Positions 5,198 through 12,948 are shown, counted from the first letter of the stretch. The stretch: 27,042 bases of DNA from an uncultured bacterium (GCA_946885425.1 CAMPGJ010000003.1:1-27042); one strand, 5' to 3'. A program made the numbers and translations. Notes: generated by a model from the sequence alone, not told the origin.

Positions 5198-6628
5198 ATG
5201 TTAAAGCTATTTAATTCATTAACAAAAACAGTAGAAGAGTTTAAACCTCTCCATGACTTGAAGGTAGGCATGTATGCTTGTGGACCGACGGTCTATCAGT
5301 TCGCCCATATCGGTAATTTTCGTGCGTATGTAACATCAGATCTTTTAGTACGGGCATTGAAATACTATGGATATACTGTAGACTTTGTCATGAACATAAC
5401 GGATGTTGGGCATCTTGTTAGCGACGCTGATACGGGAGAAGATAAATTAGAAAAATCTGCAAAAAAAGAAGGTAAGACTGCTTGGGAGGTGGCAGATTTT
5501 TATACAGAAGCATTTTTGAAAGACTACGAGGCGTTAGGCTTGACTATGCCTGGGACACTTGCCAAAGCTACAGATCATATTGAAGAACAGATTGAATTGA
5601 TTCAAAAGCTTGAATCAAAAGGATTCACTTATAATTTATCTGATGGTATTTATTTTGATACGTCGCTTCTTCCTGACTATGGCAAGATGTCATCGCTCGA
5701 AGGATCTCAGGAGCATGTCGCGCGTATTTCTACAAATGATGAAAAGAAAAATCCCCGGGATTTCGCGTTATGGAAATTTTCTCATGGAGGTGATCCTTCG
5801 GCAGGCTCAGAACAAGGAAAAAGGCAAATGGAGTGGGATAGCCCATGGGGTAAGGGGTTTCCCGGTTGGCACATCGAATGTTCTGCGATGAGTATGAAGT
5901 ATTTGGGTGAGACATTTGATATCCATACTGGCGGTGTGGACCACAAAGAGATTCATCATCCTAATGAAATTGCGCAATCGGAAGCAGCAACAGGTAAACA
6001 ATTAGCAAAGTTTTGGGTTCATACCGCTTTTATGTTGGTTGCAGGGCAGAAGATGAGTAAGAGTTTGGAAAATACATATACTTTGTATGATCTTGAGAAA
6101 CAAGGTTATGATGATCCTTTGGTTCTGAGGTATTTGTATATGAATGGGCATTATCGCCAAGAGATGAACTTTACTTTTGCGGCTATGGATGCTGCGCAAA
6201 ATGCATTGAAGAAATTGCGTCATGAGGTAGCAAAATGGGAAGCGCCAATAGGTGAGATCGATGTCCCTGGAGGTGAATGTCAGGAATATGAAGAGAGATT
6301 CATAGAAGCAATTACCGATGATCTTAATATGCCCGAGGCATTGGCAGTCGTGTGGGAGATGGTGAAGTCAGATAAACCAAGTGGAGCTAAGGCTAAAAGT
6401 ATTTTCAAAATGGACTATGTGCTAGGTCTTGATTTGCAGGGAGCAGCAGCGAAGATTAACAAAGAAGAGGGAATTATTCCAGGAAGTATAAGGCATTTAG
6501 TTGAAGAACGCCAAAGGCTTCGAAAAGAAAAACATTTTAACGCCGCAGATAAAATCCGGGCCGACATACGGAAATTAGGTTATGATATAGAAGATACAGT
6601 TAAGGGAATGAAGATTAAGAAGATATAA
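5198..6628 (+). CDS. cysS: Cysteinyl-tRNA synthetase
   Basis: Class I synthetase that charges tRNA-Cys. 476 residues, normal length. Seen: zinc ligand C28 in MYACGPTVY, the HIGH-type motif HIGN at 37-40, zinc-site elements HIECSAM (C228) and GGVDHKEIHHPNE (about 245-257), KMSKS at 285-289, and a C-terminal helical anticodon-binding region with a basic end. Residues about 197-207 (GGDPSAGSEQG) are an insertion between LWKFS and KRQMEWDSPWG; the underlying DNA (about 5785-5818) matches the CCTTCGGCAGGCTCAG-type repeat found in many environmental genomes. The frame is intact. Start at 5198 has no Shine-Dalgarno box and follows the family C palindrome. Confidence 0.97.
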   Translation: MLKLFNSLTKTVEEFKPLHDLKVGMYACGPTVYQFAHIGNFRAYVTSDLLVRALKYYGYTVDFVMNITDVGHLVSDADTGEDKLEKSAKKEGKTAWEVADFYTEAFLKDYEALGLTMPGTLAKATDHIEEQIELIQKLESKGFTYNLSDGIYFDTSLLPDYGKMSSLEGSQEHVARISTNDEKKNPRDFALWKFSHGGDPSAGSEQGKRQMEWDSPWGKGFPGWHIECSAMSMKYLGETFDIHTGGVDHKEIHHPNEIAQSEAATGKQLAKFWVHTAFMLVAGQKMSKSLENTYTLYDLEKQGYDDPLVLRYLYMNGHYRQEMNFTFAAMDAAQNALKKLRHEVAKWEAPIGEIDVPGGECQEYEERFIEAITDDLNMPEALAVVWEMVKSDKPSGAKAKSIFKMDYVLGLDLQGAAAKINKEEGIIPGSIRHLVEERQRLRKEKHFNAADKIRADIRKLGYDIEDTVKGMKIKKI

Positions 6629-6630
6629 GC

Positions 6631-6731
6631 ATGCGAATTACTACAAATTTTATTGCTACAAAATAAGCTACAAATCTACAAATTATTCGTAGATTCGTAA
6701 TGGATTCGTTTTAATTCGTGAAAATTCGCAT
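6631..6731. repeat. Family A palindromic word repeat, copy A5
   Basis: Starts ATGCGAATTACTACAAATT after cysS, ends with GTGAAAATTCGCAT just before uppS. Words TACAAAT and CTACAAATC in the left arm match ATTCGTAG and ATTCGTAA in the right. A GTG inside it (6718) is in frame with uppS but belongs to the repeat. Confidence 0.82.
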
Positions 6732-6732
6732 T

Positions 6733-7413
6733 ATGAAGGTACCTCAACATGTTGGTTTTATCATGGATGGCAATAGGCGTTGGGCGAAGAAGCACGGATT
6801 CAGAGTGTTCCAGGGACATGAAGCAGGCGTTGATAATATAGAAACTATAGTCGAGTGTGCAAAAGATAAGAAAATTAAATTCCTCTCATTTTGGGCATTT
6901 TCAACTGATAATTGGAAACGGAGTAAATTGGAAGTAAATGCTTTAATGAATATTTTCCGTAATGTGCTGTCTGGTCCGTTGGCACAGCGGCTTATTCAAA
7001 TGGGTGTGAAAATAAATATGGTCGGTGATATCTCCAGATTTCCAGAAGATATTCAAGAGAGTGCGGCTCTTCTTGTTATGAATAGTAAGGATAACAAATC
7101 AGTTATTGTAAATCTTTGTCTCAATTATGGCGGCAGGGAAGAAATTATTACTGCTATTAATGGAGTGCTCGCGGAAGGGAAAAAAACAGTAACGGAAGAA
7201 GATATCTCATCGCACTTATATACTCATGGTCAACCTGAAGTTGATCTGGTTATCCGTACCAGTGGTGAACAACGGCATAGCGGATTTTTGTTATGGCAAT
7301 CAAAAAATGCTGAGTATTATTATTCAGAAGTTAACTGGCCGGAATTTGATAAAAAAAAGTTTAGAGAAGCTCTAGAGGACTATGATTCTCGGCAGAGAAG
7401 GTTTGGAAAATAA
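6733..7413 (+). CDS. uppS: Undecaprenyl diphosphate synthase (isoprenyl transferase)
   Basis: cis-prenyltransferase that extends farnesyl-PP with isopentenyl-PP to the C55 carrier lipid used for peptidoglycan and glycan export. 226 residues from the ATG at 6733. Seen: catalytic Asp12 in FIMDGNRRWAKKHG, SFWAFSTDNWKRS near residue 55, VNLCLNYGGREEI near 132 and DLVIRTSGEQRHSGFLLWQ near 175, followed by YYYSEVNWPEF. All five family blocks are present. An in-frame GTG at 6718 lies inside repeat A5 and would add five residues from repeat DNA, so 6733 is preferred. It supplies the carrier lipid that UppP (13562-14335) recycles and the PBP uses indirectly. Confidence 0.96.
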   Translation: MKVPQHVGFIMDGNRRWAKKHGFRVFQGHEAGVDNIETIVECAKDKKIKFLSFWAFSTDNWKRSKLEVNALMNIFRNVLSGPLAQRLIQMGVKINMVGDISRFPEDIQESAALLVMNSKDNKSVIVNLCLNYGGREEIITAINGVLAEGKKTVTEEDISSHLYTHGQPEVDLVIRTSGEQRHSGFLLWQSKNAEYYYSEVNWPEFDKKKFREALEDYDSRQRRFGK

Positions 7414-7477
7414 TTCTTCCGTAATACTTACCTCAATTTCATTCATCACTTAATATTTTTGTTTAGCCTTATTATTG

Positions 7478-7538
7478 TTCGAGCGAAGTCGAGAACTTAG
7501 GATTATCCTTCTTCTCGACTCACTACGGTCGCTCGAAG
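7478..7538. repeat. Inverted repeat of TCGAG type (family I)
   Basis: Left arm TTCGAGCGAAGTCGAGAA (7478-7495) pairs with TTCTCGACT (7512-7520) and GTCGCTCGAA (7529-7538), leaving a small bulge. This kind of CTTCTCGAC...GCTCGAAG element is common in intergenic DNA of environmental genomes. It lies between uppS and the DUF6496-type gene; no T-run follows, so it is not an obvious terminator. Confidence 0.75.
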
Positions 7539-7558
7539 AATAAGAGGAGGTGAATGAT

Positions 7559-7744
7559 ATGCCAAAATATGGAAAAAAAGCACAGGAAGAGGTAGAGGAA
7601 AAAATGCATGAGTTTAAACGTGGTAAGTTAAAAAGCGGCCCTAGTGGAAAAGGTGGAAAAGTAACTAGTCGTAAGCAAGCTATAGCAATCGGTTTATCAG
7701 AAGCGAGGAAGAAGGGAGGAAAGGTCCCACCGCCTAAAGATTAG
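7559..7744 (+). CDS. DUF6496-type small basic protein
   Basis: 61 residues. The sequence MHEFKRGKLKSG, a GKGGKVTSRKQAIAIGLSEA block and a final RKKGGKVPPPKD match my recollection of the DUF6496 family, small basic proteins of unknown role often found on bacterial chromosomes and phages. Very Lys/Gly-rich, with no membrane segment; nucleic-acid binding is possible but unproven. The ATG at 7559 is preferred over the in-frame GTG at 7550 because GAGGAGGTGA (7544-7553) is an ideal Shine-Dalgarno 5 nt upstream of the ATG and overlaps the GTG. It stands alone between uppS and repeat B2. Confidence 0.82.
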   Translation: MPKYGKKAQEEVEEKMHEFKRGKLKSGPSGKGGKVTSRKQAIAIGLSEARKKGGKVPPPKD

Positions 7745-7748
7745 GCGG

Positions 7749-7840
7749 ATTTTCCATTTACCATTTTCCATTTGGATTTTCGATTTAGAAATTGCTTAAT
7801 TGAAATGTTTCAATAAAATGGAACCTGGAAAATGGAAAAT
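7749..7840. repeat. Family B palindromic word repeat, copy B2
   Basis: ATTTTCCATTTACCATTTTCC at the left, AATGGAACCTGGAAAATGGA at the right, with an AT-rich centre. It lies between convergent genes and its last base is the first base of the TAA complement of the gene at 7840-8391. Here it could act as a bidirectional 3' hairpin. Confidence 0.86.
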
Positions 7841-8391
7841 TAGGCTTCTTCGGAGACTTCGCCGTTTTTTAAGCCGCTTGGGGTCTGGAGGGTGGTTAGT
7901 TTTCGGAAGTCTAGTGTTTCTTCATCAGTGAGGACTTTTTTCATCAGCGTAATTGTTTTTTCTATAGCTAGAGGAAGGATATCTGCATCTTTTACTCCAC
8001 AAGTAAGTCTGATGTGGAACGTCCCCATAGGGTCTTTCATCCAATTCCAGCGGGTGCGTCCTGAAAAGGCTGCCTCAGCAAACCCCTTATTTATCTTTAA
8101 TTGGCAAAGATACTCCAAGAGAACGTGCTCGAAAAGATGACCGATTTCGGTATTTTTTACCTCTTCATGGAAGGGGAGTCCATCTTCATTGAAACACTCG
8201 GTAAGTAAAACGTTGGGGAGATGTTTTTGTAGTCTTTGGACAATCGTAGGAATATGTGAAGTGTTGACATGCTCATTGAGCAGCTGCATAAAGATTTTAG
8301 TGGATGTTGATTTTTGGGTGATGGCCAGAGAGAATAAATCTTCGACCAGATGCTCTTGGGTTTGTAGTGTGGGCAGGTTTTTTATATTCAT
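7840..8391 (-). CDS. Stand-alone homologue of the cyanophycin synthetase N-terminal domain
   Basis: 183 residues. Residues about 50-155 resemble the N-terminal domain of cyanophycin synthetase CphA: IPTIVQRLQKHLPNVLLTEC (compare IPGF-x-L-x3-LP), then EIGHLFEHVLLEYLCQL (GHxxEHVxLE motif), AAFSGRTRW (FGRTR motif) and GTFHIRLTCGVKDADILPLA (the VYxVVxEY strand and following helix). In CphA this domain precedes ATP-grasp and Mur-ligase domains; neither is here, and no cphA is visible nearby. A real protein is supported by its promoter at 8457-8484 and clean boundaries. The 58-nt leader has no Shine-Dalgarno box. Function without the catalytic domains is unknown; it could bind an Arg/Asp polymer or another ligand. 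Confidence 0.7.
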   Translation of the reverse strand: MNIKNLPTLQTQEHLVEDLFSLAITQKSTSTKIFMQLLNEHVNTSHIPTIVQRLQKHLPNVLLTECFNEDGLPFHEEVKNTEIGHLFEHVLLEYLCQLKINKGFAEAAFSGRTRWNWMKDPMGTFHIRLTCGVKDADILPLAIEKTITLMKKVLTDEETLDFRKLTTLQTPSGLKNGEVSEEA

Positions 8392-8456
8392 ATTTGGTTG
8401 TGATTGTAAGGTTTGTAAGTTAGCACTTACTCATTTCTTACGAATCAATTACACAG

Positions 8457-8484
8457 AGTATACGACATTTTCGATATAAGTCAA
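8457..8484 (-). promoter_or_regulatory. Promoter for the CphA-N-like gene
   Basis: On the minus strand: TTGACT (8484-8479), 16-nt spacer, TATACT (8462-8457). Predicted start near 8450, leader of about 58 nt. This is the main signal in the 222-nt gap 8392-8613. Confidence 0.7.
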
Positions 8485-8613
8485 GCACAACCATTTAGGT
8501 TCAATTATGTCAATTTTGAGGTTATTTTTTAAAGAATATGATTTATCATTTGCTTCTAGCTTTTCTTAGATCATCTATGCTAAGTTTGTATATGAAGGTA
8601 GGTGGTGATTATT

Positions 8614-8865
8614 ATGGCTAAAGAAGGAATAAGTTTTGAAGAGGTACAAAAAAGGGAAGCAGCAATAGAAAAAGGTAACATGGAGCGTGGGACGGGAATT
8701 ACTCGTACACAATTTGAAAAACGGTATCCACCTAAGGGGATGGGTCCAGAAGAAATAAAAAAACTTGAAGCTGAATATAAGAAAAACGAAAAAGGTAACA
8801 TGGAGCGTGGGACAGGTATTAACCGTGTGCAATACGAAAGTAGGTATCCCGAAGATAAAAAGTAA
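8614..8865 (+). CDS. Small protein with two copies of a 23-residue repeat
   Basis: 83 residues, not recognised. Two near-identical blocks, EKGNMERGTGITRTQFEKRY and EKGNMERGTGINRVQYESRY, start 40 residues apart; the DNA at 8668-8693 and 8788-8813 is identical for 26 nt, showing a recent internal duplication or strong codon constraint. The linker is helical and charged (GPEEIKKLEAEYKKNE). No membrane segment or signal. The ATG at 8614 is fixed by the Shine-Dalgarno GGTAGGTGGTGA (8597-8608); an in-frame GTG at 8602 lies inside it. The stop is 1 bp from the convergent PBP gene end. Confidence 0.8.
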   Translation: MAKEGISFEEVQKREAAIEKGNMERGTGITRTQFEKRYPPKGMGPEEIKKLEAEYKKNEKGNMERGTGINRVQYESRYPEDKK

Positions 8866-8866
8866 G

Positions 8867-11065
8867 TTAATCCGGTATTATTTCTATCGAAGGTAGGATG
8901 GGTGTGTCGGTTGGCGATGGTGTATCTGTTGGTTCAGGAATGTTGGTAGGAGTAGGCTGTTCTGTTGGTGTAGGCTTATCTGTGGGCGTTGGTTTGGGAG
9001 TGCCGGACGGCTTTTCAGTTGGTGGGAGTGTTGGTCTTGTGCAATCTTCAGGTTCTGTGCCGGGTAAAAAATATTCTTTAAATGCTGAAGCTTGTGCACC
9101 TACTTCACCAGGGTTGCGTCCTGGGCAAACCATTTTTTCAGTGACAGATCCAGGTTTGATAAATTGTTGAATAGGAGTACCTGATAAAAATGTTTCCATG
9201 AGACTTCTCCAGATAGGAGCTGCACCCAAAGACCCTGCTATGTTATCCATAGGAGAGTTATCATTGTTTCCGACCCAGACACCTACCGCAAGACTAGGTG
9301 TATATCCGACGGTGAGAGCATCTCTATAATCTTCTGTTGTACCAGTCTTAACTGCGGCAGGGCGGGATATGGTGAGGGAGCCGCCAAATGTTTCTGCTCT
9401 GGCTTTATTATCTGAGAGTATAGATGAGATAAGAAATGCGACTCCATTATTAATTGCATTTTTAGGTTTGGATTTTTTAAAATCAACTTGTTTATCATAT
9501 TTATTGCGGATTTCCAGAATAGAATTGGGAGCATTGTACTCTCCCTGATTGGCAAAGGTAGCATATGCATCAGTGAGCTCCAAAAGCTTTACTTCTCCTG
9601 CCCCCAGGACTAATGATAACCCATACTTTGATGCGTCTGAACCCAAGCTATCTATTCCAAGCCGTTTTGCCATTGATAATCCATTTGGAACGCTCACTTG
9701 TTCCATGATCTCTACAGATGGTATATTCAGTGAGTTAGCAAGTGCCCGCCGAACTGTTACTGGACCCCTATAGCGCTTGTCATAATTGTGGGGTTTGTAT
9801 TCTCCCTCAAAAGTTTTTTCTTTATCATCGAATATTGTAGCTGGTGTAATTAATTTTTCTCTTAAACCTTCTGCATAGATAATTGGTTTAAAGGAAGAGC
9901 CGGGTTGGCGGGGAGATATGGCCATATTCGCTTTACCGAATTCTTCATCAGTCCAATCATAGCTGCCCACCATAACTCTTATATTGCCTGTTGTTGCATC
10001 TATAGCTATCGCAGCAGCATTAGTTGCATTGTTGCGCCGCAGATACGTAATCTGGTTTTTGACGACACGTTCTGCATATTGTTGCCAAATGCTGTTAAGT
10101 GTAGTTTTTACTTTGAATCCATCACGTATTACCCGTTCTTCCCCAAATTCTTTTATCAACTGTTCTTTTACAAAAATTGCGAAGTGAATACCTAGAAGAC
10201 TCTGTTCTTCTTCAGAAGGAGGGTTGTATATAAGTTCTTCTTCTTTAGCTGTTTGTGCTTCAAACGCGGTAAGATATTTTTCTTTTACCATTTCATCAAT
10301 CACTATATGCTGACGTTTAATTGCTCTTTCTGGATCGTTAGAGATAGGTGAGAGTGCTGATGGTGCAGGTAGTAATGCCACGAGAAGGGCGGATTGGGCT
10401 GGTGTAAGACTTTTAGCAGAAATACCAAAATAGGCTTGAGCAGCATTTTCGATACCAAATGCTCCTTCACCAAAGTAAACAGAGTTGAGATACATTTCCA
10501 ATATTTCTTCCTTACTGTAGCGCCTATTTATCTCATAGGCCAGAAACAATTCTTGATATTTTCTGAGGTAATTACGGGAAGAACTTAGAAGAACGTTTTT
10601 GACCAATTCCTGTGTTATCGTTGATCCTCCCTGGACAATTTTGCCTGCCTGAAGATTGACGAATAAAGCACGGAACATACCACGGATTGATATGCCTGGG
10701 TTAGTATAAAATTCTTTGTCTTCAGCTGCAATGACTGCCTTTTGAGTTGATTGAGGAATTTGTGTGAGTGGTATGTATGTTGCTGCTTTTGGCCTGTCAA
10801 ATGAATAAAATTCTTTCCCCTCCTGGTCCAGGAGTGTGAGTCCTGTTTTGCCTCTATCCATAAGCCTTTCTTTATCACTAAGATCATGAGCGAAGTATAA
10901 CAATGTTGCAGGAGGTATAAGGATGATGACGAGCACAATGCCGATGAAGATATAAAAAAGCTTTTTTTTATACTTTTTAAGCAATCGCATCAGGTTTTGT
11001 TTCGTATAAAAATGTTTATGAAAGAGTGGTTTTATCCTGTGGAAAAAATGCTTAATAGCTCTCAT
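8867..11065 (-). CDS. Class A penicillin-binding protein (glycosyltransferase/transpeptidase)
   Basis: Bifunctional peptidoglycan synthase of PBP1A type, 732 residues. Basic cytoplasmic N-terminus, one membrane helix at about 37-58, GT51 domain with catalytic Glu115 in AAEDKEFY, GGSTITQ at 147-153 and EILEMYLNSVYFGEGAFGIE. The transpeptidase domain has SSFK at 390-393 (nucleophile Ser390), SLN at 445-447 and KTGT at 573-576. From about residue 676 there is a Pro/Thr-rich tail of PTPTDKPTPT type ending near the C-terminus, probably a surface or wall-spanning stalk. It adds glycan strands and cross-links outside the membrane, using lipid II carried on the UppS/UppP lipid. A possible leaderless start: TATATC lies 7 nt before the ATG, with a weak TGGAAA -35 from repeat B3. 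Confidence 0.96.
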   Translation of the reverse strand: MRAIKHFFHRIKPLFHKHFYTKQNLMRLLKKYKKKLFYIFIGIVLVIILIPPATLLYFAHDLSDKERLMDRGKTGLTLLDQEGKEFYSFDRPKAATYIPLTQIPQSTQKAVIAAEDKEFYTNPGISIRGMFRALFVNLQAGKIVQGGSTITQELVKNVLLSSSRNYLRKYQELFLAYEINRRYSKEEILEMYLNSVYFGEGAFGIENAAQAYFGISAKSLTPAQSALLVALLPAPSALSPISNDPERAIKRQHIVIDEMVKEKYLTAFEAQTAKEEELIYNPPSEEEQSLLGIHFAIFVKEQLIKEFGEERVIRDGFKVKTTLNSIWQQYAERVVKNQITYLRRNNATNAAAIAIDATTGNIRVMVGSYDWTDEEFGKANMAISPRQPGSSFKPIIYAEGLREKLITPATIFDDKEKTFEGEYKPHNYDKRYRGPVTVRRALANSLNIPSVEIMEQVSVPNGLSMAKRLGIDSLGSDASKYGLSLVLGAGEVKLLELTDAYATFANQGEYNAPNSILEIRNKYDKQVDFKKSKPKNAINNGVAFLISSILSDNKARAETFGGSLTISRPAAVKTGTTEDYRDALTVGYTPSLAVGVWVGNNDNSPMDNIAGSLGAAPIWRSLMETFLSGTPIQQFIKPGSVTEKMVCPGRNPGEVGAQASAFKEYFLPGTEPEDCTRPTLPPTEKPSGTPKPTPTDKPTPTEQPTPTNIPEPTDTPSPTDTPILPSIEIIPD

Positions 11066-11091
11066 GGCAGTAGATATATTGTAACGTTTAA

Positions 11092-11135
11092 ATTTTCCAT
11101 TGTAAATGGAAAATGGAACCTGGAAAATGGAAAAT
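11092..11135. repeat. Family B repeat, shortened copy B3
   Basis: ATTTTCCATTGTAAATGGAA followed by AATGGAACCTGGAAAATGGA. The centre found in full copies is missing, leaving a nearly direct hairpin. It lies upstream of the PBP gene and could contribute its -35 region. Confidence 0.82.
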
Positions 11136-11140
11136 CGGGG

Positions 11141-11626
11141 TTAGCATCCTGGGGCTAGGGGATTGAATTTTACGTTCATGTCTCGCAAATTCTGGGCAAC
11201 ATTATAATTCAGGTAGTAGACAACAGGTAAATTACATACTCCCTGCTCGCTCAAACCTTGGCTTTTGAGCCAGGCTACAGATTCTTCTTTTGCAGTATTC
11301 ATATCTATGGTCAATATCTCGACCATAAATTCATCGGGATTAGATACGTATTCAATCGTATATGTGTTAGTTGTTTTTGGAGTTTTGAGAAGTTTTTTTA
11401 GCTTTTCTTTTACATTCATATCAGAGGGGGATAAATCGCGTCTATTATCAACAAGATCCAGCATTCTGTCGGTACTTTCTTTCTCATATGTGACAGGAGG
11501 ATTTGTTTTCGTTGCCACTGGTTGTGGAGGTAGGTTTTCACTAGGTGCCTTACTAAAATATGTATTCTTTATGAAAGCTGCACTTGTTAGTAACGCTATT
11601 ATGATTAAAATTAATTTAACGTTCAT
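11141..11626 (-). CDS. Membrane-anchored or secreted protein of unknown function
   Basis: 161 residues from the ATG at 11626, chosen because it begins directly with MNVKLILIIIALLTSAAFI, a membrane anchor or signal peptide, and starts 2 nt after the stop of the lysozyme-like gene; an in-frame ATG at 11659 would overlap that gene and add soluble residues before the anchor. After a Pro-rich linker (APSENLPPQPVATKTNPPV) comes a folded extracytoplasmic region of about 110 residues with KLKKLLKTPKTTNTYTIEYV, SVAWLKSQGLSEQGVCNLPV and a final FNPLAPGC. The two cysteines near the end could form a disulfide. The tight coupling suggests one operon with the lysozyme-like protein. I do not recognise the family. 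Confidence 0.8.
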   Translation of the reverse strand: MNVKLILIIIALLTSAAFIKNTYFSKAPSENLPPQPVATKTNPPVTYEKESTDRMLDLVDNRRDLSPSDMNVKEKLKKLLKTPKTTNTYTIEYVSNPDEFMVEILTIDMNTAKEESVAWLKSQGLSEQGVCNLPVVYYLNYNVAQNLRDMNVKFNPLAPGC

Positions 11627-11628
11627 AT

Positions 11629-12825
11629 TTATTTTGGACGACAGGCCCAATAAGCCCATCCATTTCGTTGTTGATACGTTGTTGCATTTTCTGCCTGCAC
11701 TTGCCAGTTTACATCACCACGGTCATTTACGCCATTCTTTCCTGGTGCTGGTGGCTCTGAACCTGCTGGATTTGCACTACCCATCTGGAAAAGCCCCCAT
11801 GCTCCACCTGCATCAAGTGATAATTGTACCCCTACAGGTGGGGCAAATGCGTTAGGATTGTAACTGCTCTCGCAAGGAACGACAGTATTGAACCATGCGC
11901 TTCCAAGAGCAGGATCCAGTTGGTTAAGAAGTGCGGAGAGGTCGTTTTTAGTAAAGTTGCAGGCCGGGTCTCCAAAATTTCTATTGAGAGAATTAGTTAG
12001 CGCATAATTTGCTGCACATCTCTCTGTGCTAGGAGCCACCCAAGTCGTTTCCAGAACACCTCCTATAGCAGGAATAGTAGGGATATTGGTAGGAATTGCT
12101 GGGATGTTAGTAGGAATTGCTGGGATGCTGGTAGGAATCGCAGGAATATTTGTAGGGATTGCAGGGATATTAGTAGGAATTGCTGGAATCCCCGTAGGAA
12201 GCGTAACAGGAGGTAAAGAAGGTTGAGGCTCATCAGTAGGTTGAGGCTCATCAGTAGGCTGAGGTTCATTAGTAGGTTGAGGTTGGTTACCTCCGCCTTG
12301 TTGTTCACCATCTTTGTTCATACATTTAAGCTTTTTCCATAATCCATGCTTATGTCTCCATTTTTTCCTTCTGTGTCCATAATGGTTTGCTTGGATATCA
12401 TCAGCTGCTCCTATGCTATTGGCATTTAAACCATCAGCTGCTCCCTTACAGGTACCACCTGTGAGCTCTTTTAGAAGTTCTTTTAATCTCTCAAGCAACT
12501 CATTAAGCTTTGATATGTCGCGTGCATTACCAGAATTTCTCTCATTAGGCGCACTAGTGGGTAGTTGATTAATTGGTTGTTGTGTACTCTGTGTAGGCTG
12601 TATTGGTTGCTGTCCTTCAACAGTAGGCTCGGGTGTGGGACAATTGTTATTAACAACACAATCGCCGATTGATGTAAAAGGTGGTGTTGCCTGTGGAGTT
12701 TGCGCCTGTTGCCTTAGATTCTGGTTTTTTTGAGCGAAATATACTGTTAAAGGGACCAAAAATAAAGCTAAAAGAATAACAATTATTTTAGAAGAATTTT
12801 TTTGGAGTTTCTTTTTCTTTTTCAT
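11629..12825 (-). CDS. Anchored protein with Pro-rich stalk and lysozyme-like domain
   Basis: 398 residues. Membrane anchor at about 13-31 (KIIVILLALFLVPLTVYFA), Gln/Pro/Thr-rich linker, a helical and basic segment with C126 and C168, then two repeat tracts: QPTDEP units (186-202) and about six IPAIPTN units (213-254, 21-bp DNA repeats at 12064-12189). The C-terminal domain (about 268-398) resembles lysozyme-like/SLT folds: candidate catalytic Glu319 in VVPCESSYNPNAF, GGAWGLFQMG at 340-349, DVNWQVQAENATTY, and four cysteines (270, 289, 318, 395). It probably cleaves glycan outside the cell, with the repeats as a wall-spanning stalk. Neighbours are the PBP and another anchored protein on the same strand. 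Confidence 0.88.
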   Translation of the reverse strand: MKKKKKLQKNSSKIIVILLALFLVPLTVYFAQKNQNLRQQAQTPQATPPFTSIGDCVVNNNCPTPEPTVEGQQPIQPTQSTQQPINQLPTSAPNERNSGNARDISKLNELLERLKELLKELTGGTCKGAADGLNANSIGAADDIQANHYGHRRKKWRHKHGLWKKLKCMNKDGEQQGGGNQPQPTNEPQPTDEPQPTDEPQPSLPPVTLPTGIPAIPTNIPAIPTNIPAIPTSIPAIPTNIPAIPTNIPTIPAIGGVLETTWVAPSTERCAANYALTNSLNRNFGDPACNFTKNDLSALLNQLDPALGSAWFNTVVPCESSYNPNAFAPPVGVQLSLDAGGAWGLFQMGSANPAGSEPPAPGKNGVNDRGDVNWQVQAENATTYQQRNGWAYWACRPK

Positions 12826-12919
12826 TTGTTTATGAGATCCTAATTCAGCCTAACAAATTCATTAACAGGATGTCAAATAGTACAGATCGTTACCATTTTA
12901 GAGCTAACACCCTTCGCTT

Positions 12920-12948
12920 TTAACATAATCGTTAATCGGGTGTATAAT
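12920..12948 (+). promoter_or_regulatory. Promoter upstream of msrB
   Basis: TTAACA (12920-12925), 17-nt spacer, perfect TATAAT (12943-12948). An inverted repeat ACACCC (12907-12912) / GGGTGT (12938-12943) spans the promoter and could be an operator. Leader to msrB is about 44 nt and holds a small GCCTGAGGC-type hairpin (about 12969-12980). Confidence 0.65.

Noticed and set aside
381..6731. CRISPR array
   Set aside because: Repeats are spread over gene gaps, vary in sequence and have no regular spacers; no cas genes are visible.
11265..11855. Plus-strand frame of 196 codons
   Set aside because: It is opposite to the well-supported lysozyme-like gene and the anchored 161-residue gene, crosses their boundary and shows no domain.
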